Assembly (NCBI GenBank): GCA_002105175.1
Contig: MCGE01000009.1
Span: forward strand, 1,426,001 to 1,490,000
DNA length: 64,000 nt
Source: Absidia repens
Lineage: Eukaryota > Mucoromycota > Mucoromycetes > Mucorales > Cunninghamellaceae
Reading direction: 5' to 3'
The notes under the pieces were generated by a model. It was not told the DNA's origin. It saw only the letters and a program-made list of their open reading frames with translations, and made no database searches. Every line of letters starts with the position of its first letter. Within the stretch, counting starts at the first letter, position 1. The position numbers and the translations under genes are program-made. Below, piece after piece: positions 1-11,855 of this stretch.

Positions 1-1
1 C

Positions 2-79
2 CAGGCACGAAAAAACTTCTTTGAACCTTATTGGCCCTGGCAAAATACATCCAGCTTCTGGTTAGTAATCAGAGCTTAG
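2..79 (+). other. possible 3' end or exon of an upstream gene (partial)
   Basis: An open frame runs in from the window edge and ends at a TAG at 77-79. It encodes about 25 residues with a distinctive aromatic stretch (NFFEPYWPWQN). A donor-like GTTAGT at 61-66 could instead make this an internal exon whose partner lies downstream, perhaps of the polyglutamine gene. I could not join it in frame to the polyQ exon with a convincing acceptor. Too short to name. Confidence 0.25.
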
Positions 80-434
80 TTTGATGCCAAAGTTTCAAAG
101 CGTATGGGATACTTCTATATGTTTATCGCTTGATCAATTTGTCAACTTGTAACATGTATGTAAATTTACATCGCATTTGAATGAATTTATGATTTGTAGT
201 AACTATTATTTTGTTAATTTTTTACCCATGCCCATTGTAATTGTTTGCATTTTCATTGGTTAATGGCGGAGACATATTTTTTTGTTTTGTTTTGGCTCTT
301 TGATGGTTTTTTTTTCTTTTTCTTTTCTTTTCTTTAACCACCCCTCTCTTCACTCGTTTCCTTTCGGGGATCAACAAACCAAAACACTCGCAAAAGTCGT
401 TGTGTTTCTATCATCACCTGTACAAACGGAACGC

Positions 435-693
435 ATGAACTATCTCATGGAACGAGACACAGCCGCTCATGATTTGGCCGAAGTACGGAAGCTTATCGAC
501 AGCATGAATTCGCTGGTCAATCAACAGCAACAGCAACAACAAAAACAACAGCAAGAGTATCAGCTCAAGCAACAACAAGAATTACAGTTGAAACAGCAAC
601 AGCAACAGCAGCAACAACAACAACAACAACAACAACAAGAATTACAGTTGAAACAGCAACAGCAACAGCAACAGCAACAACAACAGCAACAGC

Positions 694-746
<53 letters not shown>

Positions 747-757
747 GATTTACAGTT

Positions 758-793
<36 letters not shown>

Positions 794-1937
794 ACAGCAA
801 CAGCAACAACAGCAACAGCAACAACAGCAACAGCAGCAGCAACAACAACCACAGCAGCAGCAACAACAACCTCAACATGAATCGACTATGCCATCCATTA
901 GCAGCACCTCCTCGAACGAATACCCCTGTAAACAGAATACAAAAAACTCAACGACAACAGCAACAAACTCCAGCGGAACCCCCGAAGCGTCACCTTCATC
1001 GCCAACAGCAACAGCAATAACTCAACAGCAACAAAATCATGCACAGACTTCTCTTTCAAATAAACCACATCCATTCAACCAGGACAATGCGGCAGCGTTT
1101 CTCGCTGCAATGGCCGCCGCTGCCGCCGCCTCACAACAACAAAACGCTCAAACACCATCATGTAATACAACTATTGACGCGAAAACCAATTCGCCTACAC
1201 AAAATCAATCGTAAGTTGTTTTTATTTATTGATGATATGAAAAAAGGGTACCTTATCTAAATGGCTTGTGTCTGTATCCTTTGAAAGAAGTCAGCAACAG
1301 CAGAAACAGCAGGCAACCTTACCAGTCAATGGGATTGTTATTGAAGTGAATCATCTATTCTTCAATAAGACATTATACTTCCAATTATCATGTAAGTGGT
1401 TGTGGGATTAGAAGGAATGATTATCGATCTCTATTTGAGACGGTTGAAGGCTGCCAAGAAAAAAAAAAAAAAAGGCACGGTACTGACTATCTCTATTTTT
1501 ATTGATACATTATTGATTGTATGGGGCGGCGACAACAGTGGATGCTACAATTGAACCGTTGGTGACCTGGCTACGTCTATCATTCAACGATAGCTCCGTA
1601 TCTGGAATGGTGCTTCAATACAAAGGTGCAGATGGCTTATGGAAATGCTTGCTAAATCGTAAGTGAAAAAAAAACAAGGAAGTAAGTAATTAGAATTATA
1701 ATCATCATCATGCTGATATTTTTTAGGCGACGATTCTTTGAAAAGGGTGTTGAACCAGTCCTTCAAAAGCAACACCACGCTTCTTCAAATGCGGGTACCA
1801 CGGGAACAAGATTTGTTGAGCGTAAGTGGCACTGCAAACAAGAAAAAAATAAAACAAAAAATAAACTGATTTGCTTTATTTGTTAGTCAGGGTATACGGA
1901 TCGACGCCTCCTTGCTTTGACCAAACCTAGTGTATAA
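435..1937 (+). CDS. polyglutamine-rich protein, probable transcription-associated factor (5 exons)
   Basis: The proposed model is join(435..1210,1291..1391,1539..1658,1727..1821,1887..1937), giving 380 aa. The start ATG at 435 was chosen because the upstream open frame is a pyrimidine-rich, untranslated-looking tract. Residues 1-30 form a short amphipathic helix, followed by about 120 residues of nearly pure glutamine. The Q tract is broken by three repeats of the LQLKQQQ type, and then comes an S/T/N/A-rich segment with an alanine run. Exons 2-5 encode a compact non-repetitive C-terminal region of about 120 residues (VNGIVIEV, GMVLQYKG, LLALTKPSV) that I do not recognise. Phases agree across all junctions, but intron 1 needs an AAG acceptor at 1288-1290. 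Long polyQ plus an alanine run is typical of fungal transcriptional regulators; that role is inferred only. AATAAA follows at 2052. Confidence 0.65.
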
Positions 1938-2797
1938 TAGCCTACCTTCTTCTCCCTCTCCATTACTCGACATTCCCTCTTCCTCCATCATAAGATAGCT
2001 TTATTCTTCTGCGCCCATTATATTGTTATTCACTTGCACTCATTCAAACACAATAAAGAATTTTTGAATTAGACTCTCTCTCCCTCTTATATATTTACAC
2101 AATAAAAAAAAGCTTATCAGTTACAAAACCATACAGTATTTGATGATAAAATGAAATGTTTATTTATTTGCATGATTTATAGAGGATGGTATTGTAGTGG
2201 GGGAAATAGCTAATACGCTTATGATTGGGTAGCGAAATGGGGATTAGTTGGCACTAGCGAACAAAGATATATATTTGTAGTTTCTGAAAGAAATATGAGG
2301 AATGTAAGCTCTTTCAGTATGGATAGTGAGGGTGTAGCTATGAATGAATAAACTAAAAATACACATCCGTTTAACATGGTATCGCTTAGAGCATAAGACA
2401 AGTGGCGTGACACTTCCATTGTGTAAAAAAGAAAAAAAAAAAAAAACAATAAATCGACTATGAAAATTCTACAAGAAGATATTCAAATGGTCTTTATTCG
2501 TGTATAAACCTATCATCTTGTATCAGCATCGATGTACCTTTCCTCCCAATTTTCTGTGCGTACTCTAGCTCAAGGTTACATGCCGAAACAACAAAACAAC
2601 AATGAGCCACCATGACACCAATAAGACAATGCTCTGTTGACGATCAACGCATATATCTCAAAAAAAAAAAAAAAAAAAAAAGAAGGGAGAGACAAATAAA
2701 GCAATCTATCAAATGTCAAAAATAACGTATATCTTTTATTTCAAATAAAAAGTGATACTGTATATAAAAGTACTACAATTATATAACTAAGCTAACA
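1938..2797. other. tail-to-tail intergenic region
   Basis: This lies between the convergent polyQ gene and the PAN1-like gene. It holds an AATAAA for the first gene near 2052, several A-rich tracts (for example around 2660-2680) and T/A-rich likely 3' UTR of the minus-strand gene near 2735-2755. No convincing ORF or RNA gene was seen. Confidence 0.6.
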
Positions 2798-5338
2798 CTA
2801 GGGATTGAATTCAGGGAATCTTGATTCAAAGCTAGGGTCCACATCAGGTGCTTGGGCAGCAGCGGTTTCAAAGGCCAACAGATCAACAAATTCCTTGAGG
2901 TCGGGTGCCACCTTATACCCATATTCGAATCGATTGCGTTCGTCTATAATCTTTTGGTCTTGTTCGTGCTTGCGTATATCTAAACCGATCAAGCTGGTAT
3001 CCATCCCAATTTCCTTGACTGCGTCTTCCAGGTCCCGAATCGAGTCACGGATCGAGTTGGCATACAGTTGGAATTCCATACGCTCTTCGTTCGCCAATCG
3101 TGTCGCTTCCTCTTCCGATTGGGTGCTGTTGCTAGTGGTGGCGGTCTTCCCGGTAATTTTGCCCATTTTCGCCGCAATCAATGCCTTGGCCTTGGCCCGA
3201 ATTCGATCCGCCTCTGTTACTTCGCCATTGGGTCCAGTACCTTGAATAGTGTCCGGCACCACCACCGCATGTTCACCTTGGGCTTTCGCTTGATCCAACT
3301 TGGCTTTCTGTATTTTCTTGGCCTTTAGGTCATCTTCTGTTTCGTCCACCTGTTTCAATAGTCCATGTAATGTGTCGTCAATCATAAATCGTATTTCGGC
3401 TGTCAGTGACTTTTCTTGGTCGGCAAGGCTGGAGAGCTCCGTCGTCTTGTCAATGTAAATTTCCCATGTGGACTTGTCGCCAGACGCGCCAGATCGAGTG
3501 ATTTCTTGTTGCAGCTCCTTCACCTTGGCCTTCACCTCAACAATGTCTTGCTGCTCCAAGTATGAGAGTTCGTCATAGGTCTTTGGTATTTTTTGCTTGC
3601 TGTCGTCTTGTATTTGTTTCAATGTTGTCTTACAGTCACTGATTTGTTTCCGTAGTTCCGCTACACGTGTCGCCTTGCCCCTATATTCATAGCTTGATTG
3701 CTTTGGTGATGATGCCGATGAGGATGATGTTGGCGAGAAGCTGTCGCCACTTCTAGAATTCCACCTGGATCTATCGGGACCCATACGCCGTGCACTTGAT
3801 ACATAGCCTACATCCTTGTCGTCATCGTCGGCATCTGGCTTTTTTCCATGGCGTCGTTGTGTAGGCCCCGGACTGACTGATCTGGACCGTTGATTTCCAA
3901 AAGATGAGGAGGAAGGTACCGAAAGAGTGGTTGGGGAAAGACTGTTGAAGCTGGTGACACTTTTCTTTTGGGCAATGTTTTTCAAAATCGAATCCTTCAG
4001 ACTGTCCACTGTATCCTTGAGTTCTCGTGTTGATGGAGGTATCAATTCTGGTGGTAATGAGGTAGGTACGTCGTATCCATTGAGCTTTCGATAGATCAAA
4101 TGCATTGCTACAGAGAATTCATCCACGTTCAGCTTTCCCTGGTTGTTGGGATCCGAGAGATTCCTATCGCAAATAAAATACTTAGTTAATAACACAAAAA
4201 CATATAACTGTTCTTTTTTTTTCAAAAAAAAAAAAAAAAAAAAAACCGTACCAAATTTGCATGAGTACATTTTGTGCCAATCCAGATTGAGTGAAAATTT
4301 CTTTGGCTTTTTCACCTGTGAGGTAACCCACTTTATCCGAGTCCCAAGCCTTGAAAATCTTGCTGTATTGTTTCTTTTCTTCGGTAGTGACCGCCCATGG
4401 AATCTTGACTTTTCCAGCTAATCTTTCATAATGATGTTGTTGATTTCGAGAATAATCTGCGTTGGGCATCATTTGGTTCGCAAACGCCATATTGTGTCCA
4501 TACATTCCAGTAGGCATGGGTACTTGCTGCTGATAGCTTGATAGGCCACCGCCTGACAGCCCTGTTACTGCTGGTATTTGAAGATTTCCTGTTTGTTGCT
4601 GTTGTTGCTGCTGCATATAAGACGGCGAGACACCGCCTGCAAGGGTGCTTAGCATGGATGTCGATACTGAGCGTTGAGGTTGTGGGGATGGAGCCAGTGA
4701 GGGAGTGGACGTAGAATAGATACCCGTAGGCTGTGGTTGTTGCATACCAGTGGACTGACTTTGTACTGTGGGTTTAGACTGCAGGGTTTGAATAGCGGTG
4801 TATATTTCGTTTCGAATGTTATCAGGCAAAGTTGTTGGTATTACACGACCAGTCATCTTCATGGAAGTGAGGTACATGGCCAAGGCAAATTCAGGAAAAG
4901 TGAGCTGTGGGTTGTTGGTGACATTGGACAAGTCCCTGGAAAAAGATTAACGCAAGCAAACATTAGCATGAACTGAGGTTTTCATCAGGCGAAATAGAAA
5001 GTTATTACCAGATAGTTGCAAGAGCATCATCGCCTAAGTTTGATCGAGTAAGGACATTCTTTGCTGCAGATGCTACATTGAGATAAAATCTAAGGTTAAG
5101 GACAACAAACAAAGGAGATGACGGAGTAAAGTTCATCTTACCTGACAGAGTGACATAGTCAGTGGAGGCTTGAGTAAAGAGGGTTTCGTATCTGGCCTGA
5201 TCGACTTGAGTGAGAAAACTGAGTCGTATTCCTATTTGAAAAAGGAAAGGGAAAAAGATATAAATACCTTTGATATATGGTACCTTATATGAGCATCCTA
5301 TAATTTTTATTATTCATACCTGCAGCAGGACTACTCAT
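2798..5338 (-). CDS. PAN1: PAN1-like EH-domain endocytic scaffold protein (5 exons)
   Basis: The model is complement(join(2798..4163,4252..4935,5009..5072,5142..5231,5320..5338)), 2223 nt, 740 aa, with all phases consistent. The first exon is only 19 nt (MSSPAAG). Residues about 7-110 form the first EH domain (LTQVDQARYETLF, NVLTRSNLGDD, LTFPEFALAMYL). A linker rich in Q, S and PTG motifs (QPQPTG, MPTG) follows, resembling the Prk1/Ark1-type phosphorylation repeats of Pan1. The second EH domain spans residues about 240-330 (FKAWDSDKVGYLTGEKAK, LNVDEFSVAMHLI). The C-terminal half has a Ser/Arg-rich stretch and long coiled coils, including a DRIRAKAKALIAAKMGKITG segment as in fungal Pan1. In the family, Pan1 works with End3 and Sla1 to activate Arp2/3 at endocytic actin patches. 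The classic C-terminal proline-rich/WH2 tail is short or absent. It is transcribed divergently from OCT1. Confidence 0.85.
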
Positions 5339-5532
5339 ACCAAAACAAAGAGAGAGGAAGGGCGAGTGAATAAAGAAAAGAAGGGAAATAAAAAGACGTA
5401 TTTCCTTCTTTCTTGGCCAGGACTATTAGTGGCCGGTTTTAAACGCCGCTTTTTTTTGGGTTCAACGTCCTTGAGTTTTTCCATAGTTTCCTCTTTTTTT
5501 TTTTTTTTTTGAAAATCGGCTTTATTATTGCA
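5339..5532. promoter_or_regulatory. shared divergent promoter, PAN1 / OCT1
   Basis: Only 194 bp separate the two start codons (minus-strand ATG at 5336-5338, plus-strand ATG at 5533). The interval is purine-rich on the left and contains a poly-T tract at about 5493-5510, a typical fungal nucleosome-depleting element. No TATA box is clear. Both 5' UTRs must lie inside it. Confidence 0.6.
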
Positions 5533-8061
5533 ATGCCATTAACAACAATACCGAGATCATGTTATCGAAGATATGTGAATACGAAACTATTTTTAAACAA
5601 GGAACGAAGAATTTTATTGAACAGACCTGCCAGAGATATTCGCTGTTTTTCCACCAGTCCGTACACCAATCTGACACCTTCATCGGCGCTACTCACCCCT
5701 GCAACGGTGCCAACAAGGGCGGACGACCTTCGACAGATCTTTGACGATCCAATGGTTTGGAAACAGTACCAACAACATGCACCTACTATCAACAATGGTC
5801 AGCGAACAGGCATATTGGAACACCCTCATTTTGTCGATGCTGCTGGTTTTGACTATGCCGCCCAACAAGCCATTCAACGAGCTCAAATCATTGTCGAACG
5901 GATATGCAATGCACCTCAAAACGGCATGGAGGAAATGCAGCGTGTGGTCAAAAACTTGGATCGCTTATCAGATACCCTGTGCATTGTGATTGATTTGGCT
6001 GAATTCCTTCGCAACGCTCACCCTGACCCTCTCTTACTGGATGCTGCCAACAAAGCTTACACTGATCTCTGTACCTATATGAATACTCTCAACACAGATA
6101 CTCGCATCCACAAGGTATAAAAACAATATATCTCATAGAGTCTTTTAATTTATTCGTATTATTCGTTTCATTAGGTTCTTGCCCAAGTACTCGACAACAA
6201 AGATATTGTGGCTCGATTTACACCTGATGAACATGCCGCTGCTATTGTATTCCTGCGTGATTTCGAGAAATCGGGTATCCATCTTCCAGATGCAGAACGT
6301 AGCCAGTTTGTTGAACTCTCAGATCGCATTATTCAGCTGGGCCGTGAATTCATCCAACGCAACCCTCGAGGCATCACTCAAGTCAAGATTCCCAAGCAGG
6401 ATTTGGACGGTGTGGGTCAATCCCTCTCACATACTGTCAACCCAAAGGATGGGCATGCATACCTTTCTACCTCTTCCATGGACTGCCAGCTGGTTCTGAA
6501 GTATGCAAAAAATGACAACGTCAGAAAACAAGTCTACGAATCACTCAACTCAGCAAACAAGGAAAGCGTGATGATATTGGAATGGTTGATGCAAACTCGG
6601 GCTGAATTGGCAACACTGGTGGGACAACCTTCTTATGCGGATCTACAATTACAGGACAAGATGGCAAAGAATCCGGGTAAAAAATAAAGATTAGAAAAGG
6701 GAAGTGACTTTGTTACTAATATAAAGACATATTTGTTGTTTTCCTTAGTCAATGTGGACGCTTTCCTTAGAACTCTATTAAAACATCAATCACCAACAAG
6801 TGAAAATGATATCAACATTCTTCAGAACACTAAACAAAATCATCTTGGATTATCTACACCACCAACTGTGAACGCTTGGGACCGAGATTACTATATGCAT
6901 CTTCACAGTATGACGCAACCTCGTTTATCGCCTTCTTTACCGTACTTTACAGTTGGATCAACAATTCGGGGCCTCTCTCGACTATTTGAGCGTCTCTATG
7001 GTGTTCACTTTGAAGCTACACACATGCAAGCCGGCGAATCATGGCACGAAGATGTACGAAAACTCAACGTGATATGCGAAAAGGAAGGCAACATTGGCAC
7101 CATTTATTGTGATTTGTTTGGTCGTCCGGGAAAGACAACAAATGCCGCCCATTATACAATCCGCACTTCTCGACGAATAGACAATGACGATCAAGACAAC
7201 GATATCCACTATGCTTTCACTCACCGACATGTGTCACCAAATCAATTCTTGCCCCCCACTCCATTAGAACACCTTGCCACCTCAGTGAAAGGCCGCTCTG
7301 GACGCTATCAACTGCCTGTCATTGCCCTGACTTGCGATTTCGGCACCGGTGGTAAAGGTGGATTACTGTCGATGTTTGAAATTGAAACACTTTTCCATGA
7401 AATGGGCCATGCAATGCACTCTATGCTTGGACGGACCGACTTCCACAATGTATCTGGGACCAGATGCGCCACTGACTTTGTTGAATTACCGTCAATTCTC
7501 ATGGAACGATTCGTGTCTCATCCCAAGGTACTGCCCCTCTTTGTGGACGACGATGATAGTGGCTGTGGTGTATCATCTGGTGCAGTGGATGCGTACCTCC
7601 AGCAGCGCCAGCGATTTAGTGGAATTGAAATCAACAATCAAGTATTGATGTCTATGGTGGATCAACAATACCATTCGATACAGCAGCAGCAAGCATCACC
7701 GTCTTCACCTGCGACAATCGCTCTATGGCATCAACTCCAGGATGAAGTTGGATTATTCCCTAGTGTGCCGGGAACCATGTGGCCTGTCCAATTTGGTCAT
7801 TTGTTTGGTTATGGTGCTGGTTACTACTCGTATCTCTTTGACCGCACGCTTGCGCAACGAGTCTGGGACAGATGCTTTGCAAACGACCCTTTGGACCGTG
7901 AAAAGGGGCAGGCTTTTAGGGATCAAGTACTGAAATGGGGTGGTGCTCGAGACCCTTGGCATTGTGTAGCGAATGTTCTTGGAGATGAAGATGGCGAACG
8001 GATTGTCAATGGCGATGAACAAGCTATGCGTACTGTGGGTGATTGGGGAATTGATATGTAG
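5533..8061 (+). CDS. OCT1: mitochondrial intermediate peptidase (M3 metallopeptidase), 3 exons
   Basis: The model is join(5533..6114,6175..6676,6749..8061), 2397 nt, 798 aa, phases consistent. The ATG at 5533 is the first in frame; the leader (MPLTTIPRSCYRRYVNTKLF) is basic and Ser/Thr-rich, as expected for a mitochondrial presequence. Exon 3 carries the zinc-binding HExxH motif (FHEMGHAMHSMLG) followed by the conserved DFVELPS segment that supplies the third ligand. The C-terminal FGHLFGYGAGYYSYLFDR block is also characteristic of the M3 thimet oligopeptidase family. Family members remove an octapeptide from imported precursors after the matrix processing peptidase has acted. Length matches fungal OCT1. 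Poly(A) signal AATAAA lies near 8187. Apparently intact. Confidence 0.93.
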
Positions 8062-8505
8062 ATAGCTCGATACACTTATATACATATATATATAGAATAT
8101 TTTCTCCTTCCTTTTGCATTGTTGTTATACACATTAGATAAATTTAGATTAGCAATGATTTCTTTTCATTGTATTTATTACTACCAAATAAACATGATGC
8201 TGTTGATATGTATATTTATTCTCTACTTGAACAAATTATGCTGTAGTATGATGAATGAAGTCAAAAATAAATATTTCTGTGTCAATGACGAACATTATTA
8301 CTATCGGTACCAAATTTCTCTTTGCACTTGATATGATTCAATATTATTATGAATGGGCTTGTATGAGATGTGGGCTCGCAATAAATTAAGGGGATGGTTG
8401 CGAAAGGGAAAGTAGTTGGCTTAGGAGCCTGAGCACGATATCCAAAAATTAAGCTGTGTACGTGATATCCAGGTGATCGTCGATAATGTACACAACAATA
8501 GCCGA

Positions 8506-8559
<54 letters not shown>

Positions 8560-9241
8560 GCTTTAAAACACATGATGATCAGGGTACAAAATGAGCGATA
8601 TATTTACTCGTGGAAGGAACTCTAACTGGTAGAAGTTGAAGTTGACTTTTTCGATCAATAGTTACACAAGGCTATCCCTCCTAACGCTTCATTCAATTTT
8701 TTCATATTTTTAAAAGAAAAATAGATCCACAAGGAAAATTTTTGGTGTAGTCAAGCTTATACCGTAGACGACGTTGGTTCGCCTTTTTATCAATGATGAT
8801 CAAAAAATGAAATATTATAATCACTTGAAACGGAGTTTTCAATCCGAAATTGCGACAATATTAAAATAAAATTGGTTAGACTGCTTTTAATCATTGTAAA
8901 GGTCCAAGGTAATATCTGTCACAAATATAGTAAACTATGAAGATGTGTTTGTTGCTATTACTATCTTTATAATCAACCTCACTGTGTCTTTTCTATCAAT
9001 TGGGACACTGCCATTTTCATATTCATATCGAAAAAAGACTTGACCAAAAATAGAAACTCCGTTCTTTAAAAAAATAAACTGATCACGAATTTATATTTTT
9101 TCCTCTTTCTCTTGCCACTTGTCAAATAGACTGCCTTTACAATTATATACCCTTTTCTTCCTTTTAGACTTCTACATACAATCACTCACTCACACATCCA
9201 CACATACACGCACACATACACACACATATATATATAAATAT
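8062..9241. other. intergenic region with 51-nt poly-T tract
   Basis: This follows OCT1 and precedes the cation transporter. It contains the OCT1 poly(A) signal near 8187, an uninterrupted run of 51 T at 8508-8558, and a CA/TA microsatellite at about 9186-9238 just upstream of the next start codon. No gene is supported. Confidence 0.6.
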
Positions 9242-11158
9242 ATGGCGTCTTCTTATTCAATAGCAAGCTCCACTGAACAAATAGAACTTCGGCCCCGTCA
9301 AGTGGAAGATGGTTTAATCATACCTCGTCATCATAAACGATCAGCATCATCATCATCCTTTGTGCACTTCAAAGCTCCTCCATTACAAACTGATCCCATC
9401 ATTGAAGAAACATCGCTTCCAAATGAACTGCATCACCTTGCTTCTCAGGTAACTAGCCCAAAAAAAAACATCCAAGAATAAACAAGGTGTATGAACTAAC
9501 TTGGTATGTTCACTCTCGTATATACGAATATTAGGCTTTGCCGTCTTTACTTATATCGGTGATTGGACTTGTATTTGCTGGGTGGATGATGGATATATTC
9601 CAGGTAATTAATACTACACATATTCCCTGTTACTTATTGAACTAACAAATGACAATTGGTAGCATTGGGACGTTTTTAGTCAAATATCGGAACTCTTCAT
9701 CTTAGTCCCTGTCTTGTTGAATTTGAAAGGAAATCTGGAAATGAATTTGGCGGCTCGTTTTTCAACTTCGGTAGGTTAATACTAGCTCTAGCTCTCTGAA
9801 TGATGGATGTCATATATAGGTATTAATTTATCGTTTTATTCTTAATAGGCCAATTTGGGTGATCTGGACCATCCACAAAAAAGAAATGCATTAATCTGGG
9901 GAAATCTTGCTTTGATTCAAGTCCAAGCATTAATTGCGGGTGCAATTGCTGGTATCTTCTCCTTTGTATTGGGTATTTTGGAACATCCGACAGTACCTAC
10001 CTCTGTATCTGAAAGCATCCTGGTCATAACAAGTTCCATGGTGGCTGCCACAGTGTCTAGTTTTGTATTGGGTGTATTTATGTGTATTTTGATCATTATT
10101 AGTAGGAAAATGAAAATTGATCCAGGTAAAAAAAAAAAAAAAAAAAAAAAAAGCAGAATCCATCAATACAAATTGTTTTGTTTCTTACGTGCTTTATATA
10201 TTGATCAATAGACAACATAGCATGCCCTATGGCATCTTCCCTAGGTGATGTAGTGACACTGGGAATTTTGGCAGCAAGTGCGCATGGACTGATGATATAT
10301 ATGGATTCTTTTCTCGGTCTGACGCTCATGATTTGCATGGTGTTCTCTATCCCCTTTTTTGCTCGCTCCGTTTGGCAAAACAGTCATGTGAAAGATCTTT
10401 TGTATACAGGATGGTCTCCAATCATGATTGCTATGCTTATATCGAGGTAAGACAAAGCAAAAAACTGTTACGGAAGGTCACAATCATATTCACTACATTT
10501 TGCTTTATCAAATATAGCTTTGCTGGCTTGGTCTTGGAACGCTACGTCGAAAAATACAAAGGATTAGCGATGTTGACACCGATTGTATGTGGATTAACGG
10601 GAAATTTGGGATCAATTTATGCATCAAGGATCAGTACCAGTTTGCATGCGGGAACGGAACAAGACCAACAAGTAGAGAGGATACTGTTGCTGATGAATAT
10701 TCCTGTCCAATTTCTCTTCTTGTACGTCATCTGGTTATTTGATTTGGGTCATTTGGATTTCACTATTTGGTTTGCATTAACTTATTTTGTTGTCGCCATG
10801 CTCTGCGTAAGTTTTAAAGAAGACATGAAATTGTTGTGCGCTATGCATCTTGTATTACTAACCCATCCTTCTATGTATATCTGTGTGTAGACATTGGTGG
10901 CACTAAAGATGGGAAAATCAATGACCCTTTTGTTCTGGAAGAGAGGCTATGATCCCGATAATTTTGTCTTGCCTTATTTGTAAGTATTACTCTCTTTCAT
11001 CATTGCTATGCTCTGACCTTTTTTTTTTTTTTTTTTTGTGCGGGATATTTAGGACTGCATTAATCGATGTCATTTGCACAACTCTATTGGTGATATCCTT
11101 CTCCTTTTTGACAACGTATGAACTTGCTGATATGGCTACTACCTCGGAAGAAATTTAG
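9242..11158 (+). CDS. SLC41/MgtE-type divalent cation (Mg2+) transporter, 8 exons
   Basis: The model is join(9242..9448,9535..9603,9663..9770,9849..10125,10212..10446,10518..10806,10891..10979,11053..11158), 459 aa, with every phase agreeing. The first 65 residues are a hydrophilic cytosolic tail. About ten hydrophobic segments follow, arranged as two related halves, each with the signature of the SLC41/MgtE membrane domain: [20 protein letters not shown] in the first half and [20 protein letters not shown] in the second. Eukaryotic SLC41 proteins move Mg2+ across the plasma or organelle membranes; the substrate is inferred from the family. There is no N-terminal MgtE gating or CBS domain, as is normal for SLC41. 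Start chosen at the first ATG after the TA-rich leader. Intact. Confidence 0.88.
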
Positions 11159-11855
11159 TTTACGATATAGATAGCCATCAATGTTATTCCCCCCGTATAC
11201 ATACACACACACTTGCTCTCTTTCTCTCTCTCTCTCACATATATACACACGTACACCCCATAGCATATCATTCTCTACTTTATATTCTGTACTTTTAGCT
11301 TACTCTTTATCTACTTGTATATAATTTACTCTTGCCTTTATATTATTATTATTATTAGTATTATCATCCTACAAACCACACAACCTAAAAAAAAAATAGA
11401 AATAAAAATAAAATTACCCATCAATAAGATCGTTATGTTACCATCCTTTTGTTTTGTTTTGTTTTGTTATTTTGGTTGTAAATTCAATCCAACAATTTCA
11501 TTTACGAACTTTATTCATGGCCAATCCCTCCCCTATTATACAGTACAGTATTGTACATACACGCAATGATATATATCATAAAAGTTGCTAACGACCCCTT
11601 TTCTCTAACCTGTATCGATTTCCTTTTGTATTTGATCCCTACAATACAACCATTGAGCTGTTCAATAAATAAACCTTTTGAATTGACAAAGAGAAAGATT
11701 TTTATTATCAAAATCAGTATAAATAAGGAAAGAAATATGTATATATATATATAATTAAACTGAGAAAGGGATTGAGTACTAGATTGGGTGACAACTAAGT
11801 AAATCCAAAAAACAACAGCACTATTATACACTAAATTAATAAGAGCTCCACCAGT
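11159..11855. other. tail-to-tail intergenic region
   Basis: Convergent 3' ends of the cation transporter (+) and the P450 (-). It contains a CA/CT-rich microsatellite at about 11200-11250, a TTATTATTA run near 11341 and several AATAAA-like signals on both strands. No gene is supported. Confidence 0.6.

Noticed and set aside
565..852. Antisense open frame of Val/Ala repeats across the polyQ tract
   Set aside because: It is the CAA/CAG repeat read in reverse; no independent coding evidence.
2805..3328. Plus-strand open frames opposite the PAN1-like gene
   Set aside because: Shadows of a conserved minus-strand gene with domains and consistent introns.
8508..8558. Poly-T tract as a terminator or poly(A) tail of a retrogene
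   Set aside because: No gene or retro-copied sequence adjoins it, and similar homopolymer tracts are scattered through the window.
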